A DNA stretch of 64,000 bases from Osedax fenrisi (lineage: Eukaryota > Annelida > Polychaeta > Sabellida > Siboglinidae). The position numbers were made by a program, and so were the translations under genes. Where the stretch lies: the NCBI GenBank assembly GCA_964019155.1, contig OZ025243.1, forward strand, positions 23,158,944 to 23,222,943, read 5' to 3'. Shown here piece by piece: positions 49,446-62,486 of the stretch; positions within the stretch are counted from its first letter, which is position 1; each line of letters opens with the position of its first letter. The notes under the pieces were generated by a model, which worked only from the letters and a program-made list of their open reading frames with translations, did not search any database and was not told the origin of the DNA.

Positions 49446-51689
49446 CACAAATATGTACATAAAATTAAATAAGTTATCGTTAAATATCGAAATATTTTGT
49501 ATTATTCTCCATATTATTATTATTAAAATAAATTGAATTTTATAGTAAACATTTTTTTATTCCTATTTATAATTTTCTATTCAGTATTACAAATTTGTTT
49601 GTCAATGAAATATTTCTATTATTAACAATGATATATAATACATTACATAATCGAATAAATTCTAAAATATTATCTCATAGGTAATAGAACCTTTATAATG
49701 TAACATTTATGTATATATGATCACCAGATAAGTTAGCTGTATCATACAAGCTTAGAATAAACATGGGTAGTATTGAAATAACGATAAAGGTGTTAATTTC
49801 TCAAATATAATATATAATAGTTATTAATATCCTGTGATATATCTACTTTATTAATACAGATAATTGTCAGAAATGTTTATAAATAAATAATGTGGTTATA
49901 TTTAAAATATAAAATAAAGTTAACATAATATATATGACATTAAATATGTTTATTGACAGATTGTTACTGAAAAGTTGTGAATTACATAAAATATGAATAT
50001 TTTGTTTTATAATTCCGTTTCCTAGTAAGTTCAAGCAAATTACGTTATATTCATAACAAATTACAATTTAGTTTATACATAATCCCTGCTGGATAGAGTA
50101 TAGATATATACAATTCATGTTGAAGAGTTATAATAGTATAACGTGGATATTAAGTGAAATTACTAATATGTGTTGTATAGTTAAATTAGTCATTCGGCAT
50201 GAGTCATGCCCCATTATATTTTTCAAATAAAATATTTGTAGACTTAATATTTCCAGTACGTAATTCATGAAACCTCTGATATATTGTTAGTTAACAAGAA
50301 ATACTATTTAAAATTCTCATTTAGACATTGCATAATAAGACTTACAATATTACTAAATTACAATATTTTAGATAATAAAATATAATATTTCAACAACAAA
50401 CTCCAATATAAATTCATTGGCAATATGTTGTATTCACATCATTAGAAATGTTCCTTTAAACTTATACAAAGCAAGCTTATATTATACAATATAAGTTGAG
50501 TATAGACCTATTATATAAATATTTCTAAATAATATTCTTATTTCAAAGCCCTTTAGAATTGAGTACTCATAATATGGTATTCATATTTATTTATTTTATT
50601 ATAAATTACTATAGAAAAGAAAAAAAATTCAAATAAATAATAATTATTATAATGTTTAATAATTAAGATGTCAAAATTAAATACATTTGTATTATAAATA
50701 GAAATTTAAAGAAAATATAATATCATTAAAGTAAAACAATATAACTAAAGTAAGTAATGTATACTTCATAGTACTTGGGAAGGTTATCGACTAATAGCAA
50801 TCATCTATATTGTTAACATAACTATATTATTCTCGATTATATCTTCGCAATGAACAATGCATAGAGTTAGGTCCCCTTGAGGAGGTTTTATTTGCTCAAT
50901 ATGGACACTCACTATGTTATCTACTTCTCGTTGAATATTGAATCTTAACATATAATATTTATTTATTGAACCACGCATACAAATAGCGGATATATATGTG
51001 TACCTTCTCAAGAAGGCTTAGGCTTGTAGACATTATAAATAAAGGTGAGGGGCCCAGGACAATACAAGCCTATGACGCTACACTTAGTCATCCCATTTCT
51101 TAGTAATACTGTTGTGGATACATTCCTAGTGAGATGTTCGCTTGCGATGTATTCAAATGTTAAGTATAAATAGGCGTATAACTAGGGGCGCTGCAACAGT
51201 GGGGGGCGGGGAGGATATGTCCCCCTACTTTATAATCTAGGGGGGACCTCCTATATATTGGCCCCCCCCCCCCACTTTTACCACAACATTTTTTTTGATT
51301 GGTTGATATAGTACTAAAGTTACCCTTCCTTATGTTCTACTGTTATATGAGCCTATACCCTACCCTAACCTAGCCTCTCACTTGTTCCTTATATTATTAC
51401 TAATAATATCTATTTAAGAATACATTTATAACTATTCTGATATATTTGAATAAAGGTTATATTAAAATTGTAATCCTGAATAATTAACTATAGTTAATAT
51501 CTATAGATATTTTACAGTAAATGATACTTATATGAATGTGTATTTTTAATATTTAATCTAACTATTTATTTTTAGTTCACTACTTTTGAGGTAGTAATAA
51601 TTGTGATGGAAGTATGAAGAAATATAACGGGTAACATTTATATTGTGTAACACTATATAATGAATAATACCCTATTTTGTAATAGTCTA

Positions 51690-51759
<70 letters not shown>

Positions 51760-53820
51760 ATACACACAGTATATAATTAAAGTTAAATTTGTGATGCATA
51801 TTTGGAATCATTGCAAATCATCTACTTTATCTATTAAATCTGATTTTGTTAATGTAACTCAAAGGAATAATACATAATAAGGAATAATTGATATCATCTG
51901 ATATCCAAATTATCTATATCTATATTTAACTAATTGGTAAGAAGATTTAATACCTGTCTCTTTTATATATTACATGACTTTTATTTTTTTAAATACCACT
52001 AGGAATATAATATCAAATCATAAATATAATATATAAATCTTTATTTAAGATTTTAATTCACATTAATTCTTATAATAAACTTCATTTAGGAATTAACACA
52101 TGTGCAGTTGGCCATTATATAACAATATAATGATCACTAATTTGTATAGAATTTAATTATATAATTCATATATTATTCTTATTTTCAAATAACTAAGTAC
52201 ACATATGATATTAACGATTAAAGGTTGGATATAATAAAAATGGAATATTTATAAATATGAAATATACACCTCAGAAACCAGTATAACGAATATATTTGTA
52301 GATGTAAATAATGAACATGATATGATTATTAAAACATAATATAATATTGAAGTCTGATAAGTATATTCAATGATCATTTCTCACACAGAAACACATTATA
52401 TTTACAATTAATTGATACGATATTCAAAATTAAAATAACAAAATTAACTTAATTTATTAGTATTGCTATAATAAATTATATTTGAATTATTTATAAATTA
52501 GTGTTGTATATAGTAATAATATATAATAATATGTAAATAAAATTACATTATGTTATTTAAATATTGATACATAAATTTGTTAAGTTCACAATTTTAATAT
52601 CTAGAAAATACGAGCAATGTACACTTTTTTTACTTTTATTTTATATTTGATAACCGTAATTCATTCTATAGAAATTTAATTATAAAACAAAAGCTGATTA
52701 AAGTGATATTAAATAAATATTTCGAAAATCGACTTGTGATGAAAACTCATGAAATCGACGATGAACACAAAATAATTTATACCTTAATACGATATACGTA
52801 TATTAGTATATATGAAGTTTACCTTATAAATTATATACCATATACACATATATCAAAGATTTTTCTAAGGAAAGATATAACACTTACGCGAAATCATGTA
52901 ATTCGAATTTATATACAAAATACCCCAGTGCCACCTATATCGGGTTACTTTTAGGAACTATGTGTTATTTATAATGTAAATTCCTATCAAACTATACACT
53001 TTTAAAAATATTAAATAATATTCTTTAAATTAATATTTATATGATGAAAACTAAGTGTTCATTTAATATATAAAAAAAATATGATATGTATGTTTTAAAT
53101 GCTATAAGTATATATTTGGTGAGTAAAAGCTAATTTATATTGCATATAATTTAGTAGATCAATGGAAATATTATTGTATGAAAACAGAGCCGAATCTAAA
53201 TATATTTTAATGATTCGATACTACTGCTAGCAGCGGCAGGGGGTATTACTAAATTATGTTGCATGCATAGGGAGTTTTATATATTTGCTTCGCAAAATCT
53301 TTGCACATATGTTATTCACATTTATATATGCAGTATATTCTATTCTTCGAGATATTATAATTACATTAACAAATACCCAAAATAATATTATACAGATTTC
53401 ACAATATGTAAATTATATATTTATTACAAATACATTGTTAATAATTATTAATAATGAAGAAATATATTTAAAGATAATTATTAAAATATAATTAAATGAC
53501 CATAATAAACTTATTTATATTATTTTTTATATAAATATACTATAGGTATATTATGTACATAGGTATCCTATTTATTATTGTTATCATTCCCATTGCAATA
53601 ATATATGTCAAAGAACTTATGTGTATAATTATTAATAAATAAAATATATTATAAAATAATAAGTGTGTGACCCTGAATAATTGTATTCAAAATAATAAAA
53701 CAACTAAACAGCAGTTTCTAACTTTCAGTTTGCTATCTTTATTATTTCTTGTTTGATTTCTGTTAAATAGTATTCAATTAATTAATTTAATAATAATAAA
53801 TAAATATATGTGAATTTACC

Positions 53821-53862
<42 letters not shown>

Positions 53863-56237
53863 TTAATATGAGTGAACAATTAAATAATCAGTAATTATAT
53901 AATAGAAAACATAAATATATATATATATATTAAAATATGTCAAATGATATGTTTATCCTGGTTTTTTTTCAATAAAATATTATACAATATTTCAATAATC
54001 AAAAAGTTTAGATTATTTTAAATATTATTAAAATTAAAATGAACATTTTACAAAATTCTATTCAATATATAAGTAATATTGAGAAAAATAAAATAATTGT
54101 GTATAGGATATAATGAAATGGTTTCATTTTTAAATAATTTATAAATTAATATTATATTTGAAATTATAATAACAAAAAGTATTCATTAATTGAACTACAA
54201 TTTATAGTATTTTTATACATTTTAATTGTAATTTTTTAGGTATTAATAGATAATTAATAGATAATTCATTAAAATATTAATAATATATTTTATAATAATT
54301 TATTATAATTAAATTATTAATATTTTTAATATTTTATATCAAATTAAACTTTTTTTTTAAATATGGATGATGATGATAAGTGGGTTTAGCGGCACTGGTA
54401 ATAGGTATGACCACCCCTAAGTAGAATAATTATTATATAGTAAATAAATAATTAATGAAAGTAATTATATAATCTGGTTTCAATGCTTCCTAAATATTAC
54501 TAATTAATAAGTTGTATATTAAATGAATATCTATAGTTCAACTGTCTACAATTTATTTTAAAGATACTTATTTTTCTAATTTATATTATTTTATTATAAT
54601 TTATTAATTTTCTTTTTTAATTTATTATAAATATAAACATTTTCATATGAAAATATTTATAAATATATATAATAAATGACAGATATACATAACTAATGTA
54701 TTACTTAAGTAATTAGTAGAATACAAATATCTGAAATAAGTGTACGACATGATTAGATGAAGATCTACAAAGCATAGATTGGTGGTTAAGGCTTGGGATA
54801 ATTTGTTATTGAAATTTTACCGTAACATAATTTCATTTCTTTTTCTACGAGAATTATAAATTTTTTAAATGATTAATAAACATTATCTAGTTTTAACAGA
54901 TAATCAAATATCTTTATTATATATACTAATTTTTAATAATTTATTAAATTAAATTGTACTAAGATGAATCCAACTAAAACCTCAATAAAATCCAAAAATC
55001 ACTAGATTAAATATAGATTGTTGCCAACACTGTATAGTAGGAGAGAGTGTTTTGATAACATTTTTAGTTTTCTTCATATAAAAGTGCCAGCTAACTCGGA
55101 ATAACATCTCTTAATAATTATAGATGTAATAAAAAAAATGAATTAAAAACTGACAAAAATGCAGAAAGATAAACAATATTTAAAAATTTAAATCAAAAAA
55201 AAATTATCAAAGGAATAATAACTAGTTTTTTTTATATTATATGTCTATAGATGTGATATGATAGGATATCATCATTATATAAATATAAAATTATAAATCT
55301 TAATATAAAAGTAGCATATACTAATTTCAAAAATTACTTTTATTGAGCATTTTAATAACAAATTTATTTATTAGTAAACTAGACGTAAACAAATTATTTG
55401 TTAGAAAAATAAATATTTTTTTCTATTATACCTCTTAGATATCCATTATAAGCTAACAACAAAGTTTGATGCTTAATTAAAATAATTTATCAAAAAAATA
55501 ATTGAATAAATTAAATTAATTTAAAAATTAAAATTAATTTTAAAGTGTTACTGTATAGTAAGGCAGACCGTTTTTAAATTTTGCTATTTCAACAATCCAA
55601 CATATTTAATATTGATAAAGCTAAGTGCACTTTAATGAAGAAATATTTACATTTATGATTTAATATAAATTCATATTTTAATCATGTTTTATGTATTTGT
55701 TTGTGCATGTGACTGTTGTCATAAAATTTAATATGTGTCACATCGGTGTATAGATATATTATAATATTAATAAAGTAAACAATTACTCGAAATTTATAAT
55801 TAATTTAATTTTTAAAATTTTTAAATGACTATTAAAATTATTCAATTATAAGTTTATAGGTATATGCTATTTTTATATAAAATCCTTGTTATTTTAAATA
55901 TATAATTATTAGAGACATATATATTAAAACATTTATTTTTATCATTCAATTGATAATTTTTTTTGATTTTAAAAAATTAAAAAATTAAATTAAAATTTCT
56001 GTAGATAGATTTAATTATTTACAAACAATTTATTTTAATATTTTGTAAGGGTATTTTTATATAATACATATAAGATATATACTATGTGGCAAAATACAAT
56101 GTTTACTTGTAAAAATTGTTCCTTTGTGTATATATAATTTAAATGTTTTCCTTAATTTTCAATATAAATTCCTATATTTTTTTAATATTGTTATTGATTT
56201 CTGAATTTATGTCGTTTTTCAATTTTATTTTATTATA
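48971..56237. other. AT-rich intergenic DNA
   Basis: About 7 kb without a supported gene. Noted inside: (TA)n runs at about 49410-49442, 51691-51741 and 53826-53858; a G/C-rich fold-back at 51197-51285 (GGAGGATATGTCCCCCTA against TAGGGGGGACCTCC, with poly-C); a minus-strand frame 51011-50805 containing VSVHIEQIKPPQGDL; a plus-strand frame 52703-52954 with no recognised motif; and the dispersed AT-rich element at 55555-55860. Confidence 0.55.
55555..55860 (+). repeat. Dispersed AT-rich element, second copy
   Basis: Starts AAGGCAGACCGTTTTTAAAT and follows the order of 32673-33056 (CACTTTAATGAAGAAATATT, TTTATGTATTTGTTTGTGCA, AATATTAATAAAG). It shows the element is dispersed and not part of the TFIIIC gene. 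Confidence 0.5.
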
Positions 56238-56294
56238 TCAGGAATGATTAAGAGGAGTTATTCCGAGATAGATGGCACTTTTCCATGAACGTAC
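56238..56294 (-). CDS. Small protein gene, terminal exon 3
   Basis: Acceptor AAGTTTTTAG, phase 0. Reads VRSWKSAIYLGITPLNHS then TGA at 56240-56238, followed by AATAAA-type sequence on the minus strand (56234-56224). Confidence 0.5.
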   Translation of the reverse strand, partial: VRSWKSAIYLGITPLNHS

Positions 56295-57175
56295 CTAAAA
56301 ACTTATTAAAACAGTTTATCCTACTGTATACCGTATACAGTACGTACACACTCTATTACAATCTATATAGCACCCACCTCTTTCTTTTGAGACGGGCTTT
56401 CGAGTATTATTCGCTGAGTCATCTGGTTGAGGTTCGTCTTCAGATATTGACTGGTCAACATCGTCGTCATAGAAGAACTCGCCTTCAATATCCTGTCGTT
56501 GATATCGCGCTGTTTCTTGCTCTCCTCGTCGTCTTTCTCCTGGCACTCCTGTAACGCAATGTAAATATCACGGTTAAGATTAGTATACTGTTCCGTTGCC
56601 GATAACTATTGTGCTCGAGTATTGTATTTATTCGAGTACAAACATAGTCGAAATATATAATCAAAAGTATAAAGTATAAATATTTTCTATCGATCATGTA
56701 CATTATAGTATTTATTATTAGAATTTGTGTAGTATAATATATATATATAAATATAATTTTGTAAATTCCTTATTCCATATATAATGAAATACCCCAATAT
56801 GATGTTTCGATAAGTAACTGGTTATCATTTATTATTGTTAAGGCTTTAATAAAATAGTTATTACTAAATATTATAATTATATTCGTAAAATGTGATTCAA
56901 TATTTTGCTTACGATTACAATTAGATTACAACGCCTATATTAATAAAATATGTAAACTTAAATACGTTGTCAAACTTACATATTTCCTATATTAGTAATA
57001 CTAATTTAGTATGGCATCAACGCATATGTATATTTAAATATATATTATTGCATATGAAATAATAAATATATATATATATAATAAAAAAATTATAAATATT
57101 ATTAGTATCCAGATTAGGTTCCTATAATTTAATGTACATTTTAATTTATAATACATAAATATATAGGTACATCCT

Positions 57176-57216
<41 letters not shown>

Positions 57217-58840
57217 AATATAGGGAATAATATAATATTAACATATATATCTATATAATAATAAAGTTTATTTATACACTTAAATAATAGTAGCTACAAT
57301 TCTTTAAAGTGTAATCAAATAATGTTAACAAAAAAAAAGAAATTATAATAAAAGATGTTTTTTCAGTCTTTTGCGGAATATTGAGATAGATGGATATATA
57401 TATATATATGTAAATAATATATTAGTGAACTCCTCTGCTTATAAGAATACAGATAATCGTATAATAAATAATCTAATAGTATATTATTATTTATTTATTT
57501 TTAAATAGAGAGATGGAAGATAGAATGGAATAATAATTACTAGAATATCTAGGCTCCCTGTTAGTTTATTAAGTGAATGTTATGATATGTTATATTATAA
57601 AATATTGGGTTATTAGTAATAAATTGTATAATGTGGTATATTTCAATTTTAATTACCAAAGAAATAATTTAATAATAAATAATGATTATGTTAATACACA
57701 GTTTTTTTTACTAAACCGAATATCATATTTTCATATTAAAGTAATTGACTTATAATAATATGATTATTATTTTTTTGAAATTGTTTACCTATAATGAACC
57801 ATACATATTTATAATATACATATACCTAATACATTTAATAAAATAAATATACACTAATAAATTATAATACAAATTACTCGACTATATAAACATAACATTT
57901 AAATTCAATAACGAAATTTAAGGAATATACTTTTATTTTAATGTTTGTCGAATTATAATTTTGTTAATATAATTTAATAAGTATAGTTTTTACCAAACTT
58001 TAATAAGATCTAATTTTTATTAGCATTACACTTTATTAAACTTTGAAGATATTATTACTTTTATGAAATGTATAAATATAAAGGAATTATAATTTTTTTA
58101 AATATATGAAAAAATAAAAATATATACTCAAGGATTTAAAATATATAATTTAAATAATTATATATAGGAATATAACCTATTAATTATATTCCTATAGGTA
58201 TATATATAATACATTATAATATAGTATTGCAAATATAATGTTAACTTTAAAATAAGCTAATAATCTAGTGTGGTAATAAGTTGCTAATAACATACATTAC
58301 ATAACTACATTATACATATAAGTATATTTTAGTAGGTTTTATAGGTTTAATTAATTATACAAAATAAAATAATAGTACGCATATGAACCTACACCTATAG
58401 TAAGTATACTATTAATGATATTATATACCTATTACCTATGTATACCTATTACCTCCCTGCTATTACTATTTCAAATGATATAGTATAAGCAGGTAGTATG
58501 ACTCCCTGGTATAACTAATAATATTATATATATATATATATATATATAATATGTGTATGAACGTTCACATTCATGTATGTTCGTCGCACATTGTGCGCGT
58601 GTGTGTGTGCTCTCGCGCGTGTGTGTGTATGTGTGTGTGTCATCGATATAAAGAAAGTTTCTTTCTTTATATCGATGGTGTGTGTGTGTAAAACACACTG
58701 TATATGTATAGATGTAGGTATATGTGTAGGTGTAGGTTTATGTATAAGTGTGTATATAGGTGTGTGTATTTATTTATACTCTACCATAATACTACTATCA
58801 AATCCTTATATATATATTCTAGACTCTAGAATCTAGAGTA

Positions 58841-58898
<58 letters not shown>

Positions 58899-59154
58899 TA
58901 TATAATAAATATTTGTATCTAGATATGTGGAAGACTTACGGCTGTGTTATCTGATATATTGACAACTGGCGTCAACTCGCGTTTATTACGTAATAGTGTT
59001 ATCTCTCCCCCCCCCCCCCCCCCCCGCTGTGATTACGTAATATATGGTAATATAAACAGTAATAACAAATTACCATTAATTAACTAATTAAAATTAATTC
59101 AATTTTATAAATTTATGAATTTCTTCTCTACTGATTTTGAATAATACTTGTATA

Positions 59155-59195
<41 letters not shown>

Positions 59196-59284
59196 CCATA
59201 TATTTGTATTTTACTATGGGTAAACTATAAATATATGATTAATACATACACATACACACACACACACACACATACACACACACA

Positions 59285-59332
<48 letters not shown>

Positions 59333-60416
59333 ATATATTATATATAGTTCTAAACACAGTTAGATGGCTCTGTATAGGTGTGTGTGTATAAATAGATATA
59401 ATCTGCATGTTCATAGTGACACCGATGACAATGAGTGTATTGATACATTGAATGAACTATGCTGGCATTGATTGCACGCATCAACACTAGCATTGTACAT
59501 GCATCAGCAGAAGCAGAACTGTGTAACAGTACCATGTGATGTAAAGAACGATGTTCACACACTCTTTACATCGATGACCAGTGGTCAATGACCTGTGAAC
59601 TTACACCGTAGTTATATGTACATAGTACAAGCAAAGCCATGCAGAGCTTTGCTACGAATATATATGAATGTGTATTATGTATTATTTATACACATGTGTG
59701 ATATGAATATATTATGGTAATAGAATTAAAAGTATTTTCCAGATGCTGTTTGTAAATATACTGTATGTCATTTAAAGGTTATTTTTAGTATATATATATA
59801 TATTATAGTATATGCATAGTATATAATATATTCACATATTATATAGGTATTTAAAGAATATATTATATATTGGCCTATATTCCATATAATCATAAACTAA
59901 CATTAATACCTAAAAAAAAAAATTAATAACACTATTACCTGTATATATGTAATATTTATGATAATATATATAACACTATTGAACAATATTAAACCTTACC
60001 TTATATATATATAGTTAAGAAATATATTTCAAATCATTAATATTTATAGTAATATTTAATATAAACCTTATATGTAAGCTATAGGATATTGGTAAATTTA
60101 TTATAAATGTTTTTTTTTGTATATTGAATTGTATACATTTATTTGTAAACCTAATTAAAATATATATTATAATATAATGACCTAATAACCTATATATATA
60201 TATAATATATAGTATCAGGGAGATCTCCCTGAAATCTCCCTGATAGTATACTTGTATACTATAGTGTATAGTATACATTATATTATATAGTATACTTATA
60301 TGTGACAAATTTAAATAAGTGTATTAGACACTGTATATCTAATTATTATCCCAATTTAGGTATTTTTAAAAAGTATACTAAAAAGTATACTAAGTGATTC
60401 ATATATTATAATATAT

Positions 60417-60450
<34 letters not shown>

Positions 60451-60520
60451 ACTATTTAAATAATGACTATTATTATATATATATATATATATATATAATA
60501 ATAGTCATTATTTAAATAGT

Positions 60521-60560
<40 letters not shown>

Positions 60561-61171
60561 ATATTATATGAAGATTACTTTGGTAATATTTTAATCTAAT
60601 ATAATTTAAGAATTTAAAGTATGTATAACATATAGTAACAGTAAAAAGTTTAATATATTATTATAATAATTATATGTCATAATTATAATATATTACTTTT
60701 TTACTATATATTATTATAATTATATATTATTTAAATTATAATAATGTATACCAAAATATATATAGTATTCAATACATAACCTATATCATATAAGATAATA
60801 AATAGAGGATATTAAATTAATATTAATAATTAATTAATAATAATTAATTAATAATAATTATTAATTATTAATTAATAATAATTATTAATATTAATTTAAT
60901 ATCCAATATTTATTATGATAATAATTATCTTATATGATATAGGTTATGTATTGAATACTATATATATGTTGGTACCATAACGTTTATTATATAATATATA
61001 ACCTTAATATATACGTTATAGGTAGTAATCTATACATTATTCTAATTATAATAATTATTGACTTACCAAATATTGTTTGTTAAAGTCGTCTATTTGTGTT
61101 TCGTTTAACTCGAAAGGATTATTTCTTTTATGAAAAACTTGACGTTTATTTACTATATTGGGAAGTTCCAT
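56238..61171 (-). CDS. Three-exon small protein gene of unknown function
   Basis: Exons 61171-61067, 56548-56378 and 56294-56238 join in phase 0 to a predicted 110-aa protein starting MELPNIVNKRQVFHK, with a helical, charged middle (KDDEESKKQRDINDRILK, then LTSQYLKTNLNQMTQR) and a short end VRSWKSAIYLGITPLNHS. AATAAA occurs within 15 nt after the TGA, but in AT-rich DNA this is weak. The donors are GTAAGT and GTGGGT. The 4.5-kb first intron contains mostly simple repeats, so further exons could be missed. I do not recognise the family; a coiled-coil or helical protein is the most the sequence suggests. Confidence 0.5.
56378..56548 (-). CDS. Small protein gene, exon 2 (open in two frames)
   Basis: Acceptor TTGCGTTACAG, donor GTGGGT, 57 codons in phase 0: ECQEKDDEESKKQRDINDRI, LKASSSMTTMLTSQYLKTNL, NQMTQRIILESPSQKKE. 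A second frame is also open, with acidic content (GEFFYDDDVDQSISEDEPQP). The first is chosen because it alone fits the phase of exons 1 and 3. The island is much less AT-rich than its surroundings. Confidence 0.6.
56635..56715 (-). repeat. Fragment of the LINE-3'-like repeat family
   Basis: ACATAGTCGAAATATATAAT, CAAAAGTATAAAGTATAAAT, ATTTTCTATCGATCATGTAC matches 36335-36395. It lies in the first intron of the small protein gene. Confidence 0.6.
56716..60390. other. AT-rich intron DNA with simple repeats
   Basis: (TA)n at 57180-57213, 58841-58896 and 59159-59190; (GT)n/(CA)n at 58595-58640 and 59246-59323; poly-C at 59008-59026. A hairpin CATCGATATAAAGAAA-GTTTC-TTTCTTTATATCGATG lies at about 58641-58678. 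Frames across these repeats are artefacts. No exon seen. Confidence 0.6.
60399..60571. repeat. Large palindrome 1
   Basis: The arms (TTCATATATTATAATATATAACATA..., (TA)n, ACAACTATTTAAATAATGAC, TATTATTATA) are repeated inverted on the right up to TATATGAA. The central roughly 75 bp (60448-60522) is perfect. Total about 170 bp. It could extrude a cruciform, or be a fold-back element. Confidence 0.85.
60749..60974. repeat. Large palindrome 2
   Basis: CCAAAATATATATAGTATTC, AATACATAACCTATATCATA, TAAGATAAT ... ATATTAAATTAATATTAAT on the left, mirrored by ATTAATATTAATTTAATAT ... ATTATCTTATATGATATAGG, TTATGTATTGAATACTATAT, ATATGTTGG on the right. Arms of roughly 95-100 bp surround a TTAATTAATAATAATTAA-type core that is itself symmetric. 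Located 80 bp from exon 1 of the small protein gene. Confidence 0.88.
61067..61171 (-). CDS. Small protein gene, exon 1 with start codon
   Basis: ATG at 61171-61169 opens 35 codons: MELPNIVNKRQVFHKRNNPF, ELNETQIDDFNKQYL, then the consensus donor GTAAGTC. If not spliced the frame stops three codons later. The exon is GC-richer than its flanks. Which next exon it joins is inferred from phase only. Confidence 0.6.
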
Positions 61172-61383
61172 ATTTCCTATATGAGTAACCTACTTATATT
61201 TTTAAAAGCAATCAAACCAATTAACGGCAATATAAATCGTAGATTAATTAATTAAATTGAGAGCATGAAATAACAACTTTTCTAAAAGAGAGAAAATAAT
61301 TTGTAAATCATAATATCAAAGATAGTAAGTTTTTTCGCTGAACCTAAGTACCTATTAATAATTCCTAAATTATTTATAATACA

Positions 61384-61455
61384 CACTGTGTATTACCAAG
61401 ACCTCCTATAACCTCCTATAACCGAGGTTATAGGATGTATTGGTATTACACGGTG
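61384..61455. repeat. Palindrome family P1, copy 3
   Basis: ACTGTGTATTACCAAGACCT, CCTATAACCTCCTATAACC, centre, GAGGTTATAGGATGTATTGG, TATTACACGGTG. The TATAACCTCC unit is doubled in the left arm only. Shares its core with 16520-16577 and 19861-19945. Confidence 0.8.
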
Positions 61456-61784
61456 TTGGGAAGTATGGAACTCTTTTTGAATGTTATTTAAAGTTTAAGT
61501 TCGAGTTACAGTTATATCAAGGACTTAACCTTCGTCCTTTGTTATATTTTACTTTCGAATTTGATACTTAATTAAAATACCAATAATTCTTTAATTATTA
61601 TATTATATGATTTATAATTTTTAAATAATATTAATAATATATAGTTTAAACCCAGTGTTAAACATTTTTTATATTTTAGATCTTAGATTTGTATGATAAA
61701 GTATATATTTTTTTAAATATTGTGATTTGAAAATTAATTTAACATATTTCAATATAATAATGATAACTAACCTATCTAACTAAT

Positions 61785-62010
61785 TCATAGAGCTAGAGAG
61801 AACGCTTTCTTTCTAGCTCTGTGAACATAATATATTCATAAATATTACAATATTTGTAGATATATACATTATATTATACCTATATACATGTATAGGTAAT
61901 ACTACCTACCACCTACCTAATACTATTATTAATGATGTGTATTCTAAGTAGGATATCTATAGTGGTTATCGATAGAGCTATAGAGAAAGCTTTTCCTCTA
62001 GCTCTATGCT
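61785..62010. repeat. Pair of related hairpins
   Basis: Hairpin 1 (61788-61825): CATAGAGCTAGAGAGAACGC, TTTCTTTCTAGCTCTGTG. Hairpin 2 (61973-62009): ATAGAGCTATAGAGAAAGC, TTTTCCTCTAGCTCTATG. Both fold into stems of about 15-17 bp with the same CATAGAGCTA-GAGA...TCT-TAGCTCTATG design, about 170 bp apart, but differ inside the stems in mostly compensating fashion. Confidence 0.7.
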
Positions 62011-62234
62011 TATATCCTACCAATATATATGTGATTTATAGCCTATATATCATATACTAATATCTATAAAGTATTACTATATTAGTTTAATATTAACCTA
62101 TAGGTTAGTAGGTATCCATTCTACGAATTAAAATATAAAATAGTCGGTAGTAAAAAGTAAAAACAAAAAATGATAATTATAAAGCAAGGCTAACACCGCT
62201 GTAATGTAAACTTCATATAACATACACCCACTAG

Positions 62235-62337
62235 CTGATTACCTACTCGCCATTCGAATGTATCTTACTAAGCCATCCCTGCAGGACGACAGTGTCGCCA
62301 CCTATGTTCTCTGTGATGTGCTAATTACACACGGTCG
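62235..62337 (+). CDS. Orphan candidate exon, unrecognised
   Basis: Acceptor CACCCACTAG, donor GTAGTC, phase 1 to 2. Reads DYLLAIRMYLTKPSLQDDSV, ATYVLCDVLITHGR. It is a clear GC-richer island whose other frames contain stops. No partner exon lies in the window downstream, so the gene would continue past 64 kb or be a relic. Confidence 0.35.
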
Positions 62338-62368
62338 GTAGTCTAGCGAGTGTTATGTACTAACTGCG

Positions 62369-62369
<1 letters not shown>

Positions 62370-62399
<30 letters not shown>
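62370..62399. repeat. (CA)n microsatellite
   Basis: Pure CA repeats directly downstream of the orphan exon. Confidence 0.95.
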
Positions 62400-62400
<1 letters not shown>

Positions 62401-62486
62401 GCCACTACTGTCACTACAAGCGTGTGTGTCTTTAATCTCACTCGCTAATACACAATATAATGTTACGTCATTTACTTCATATATAA

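Noticed and set aside
50805..51011. Minus-strand frame with VSVHIEQIKPPQGD, reminiscent of the end of a gypsy-type integrase
   Set aside because: The resemblance is a few residues only; no reverse transcriptase, integrase core or LTR was found nearby.
51197..51285. G/C-rich fold-back as a possible structured RNA
   Set aside because: Homopolymer-driven pairing (poly-C against GGGGGG); no second copy found in the window.
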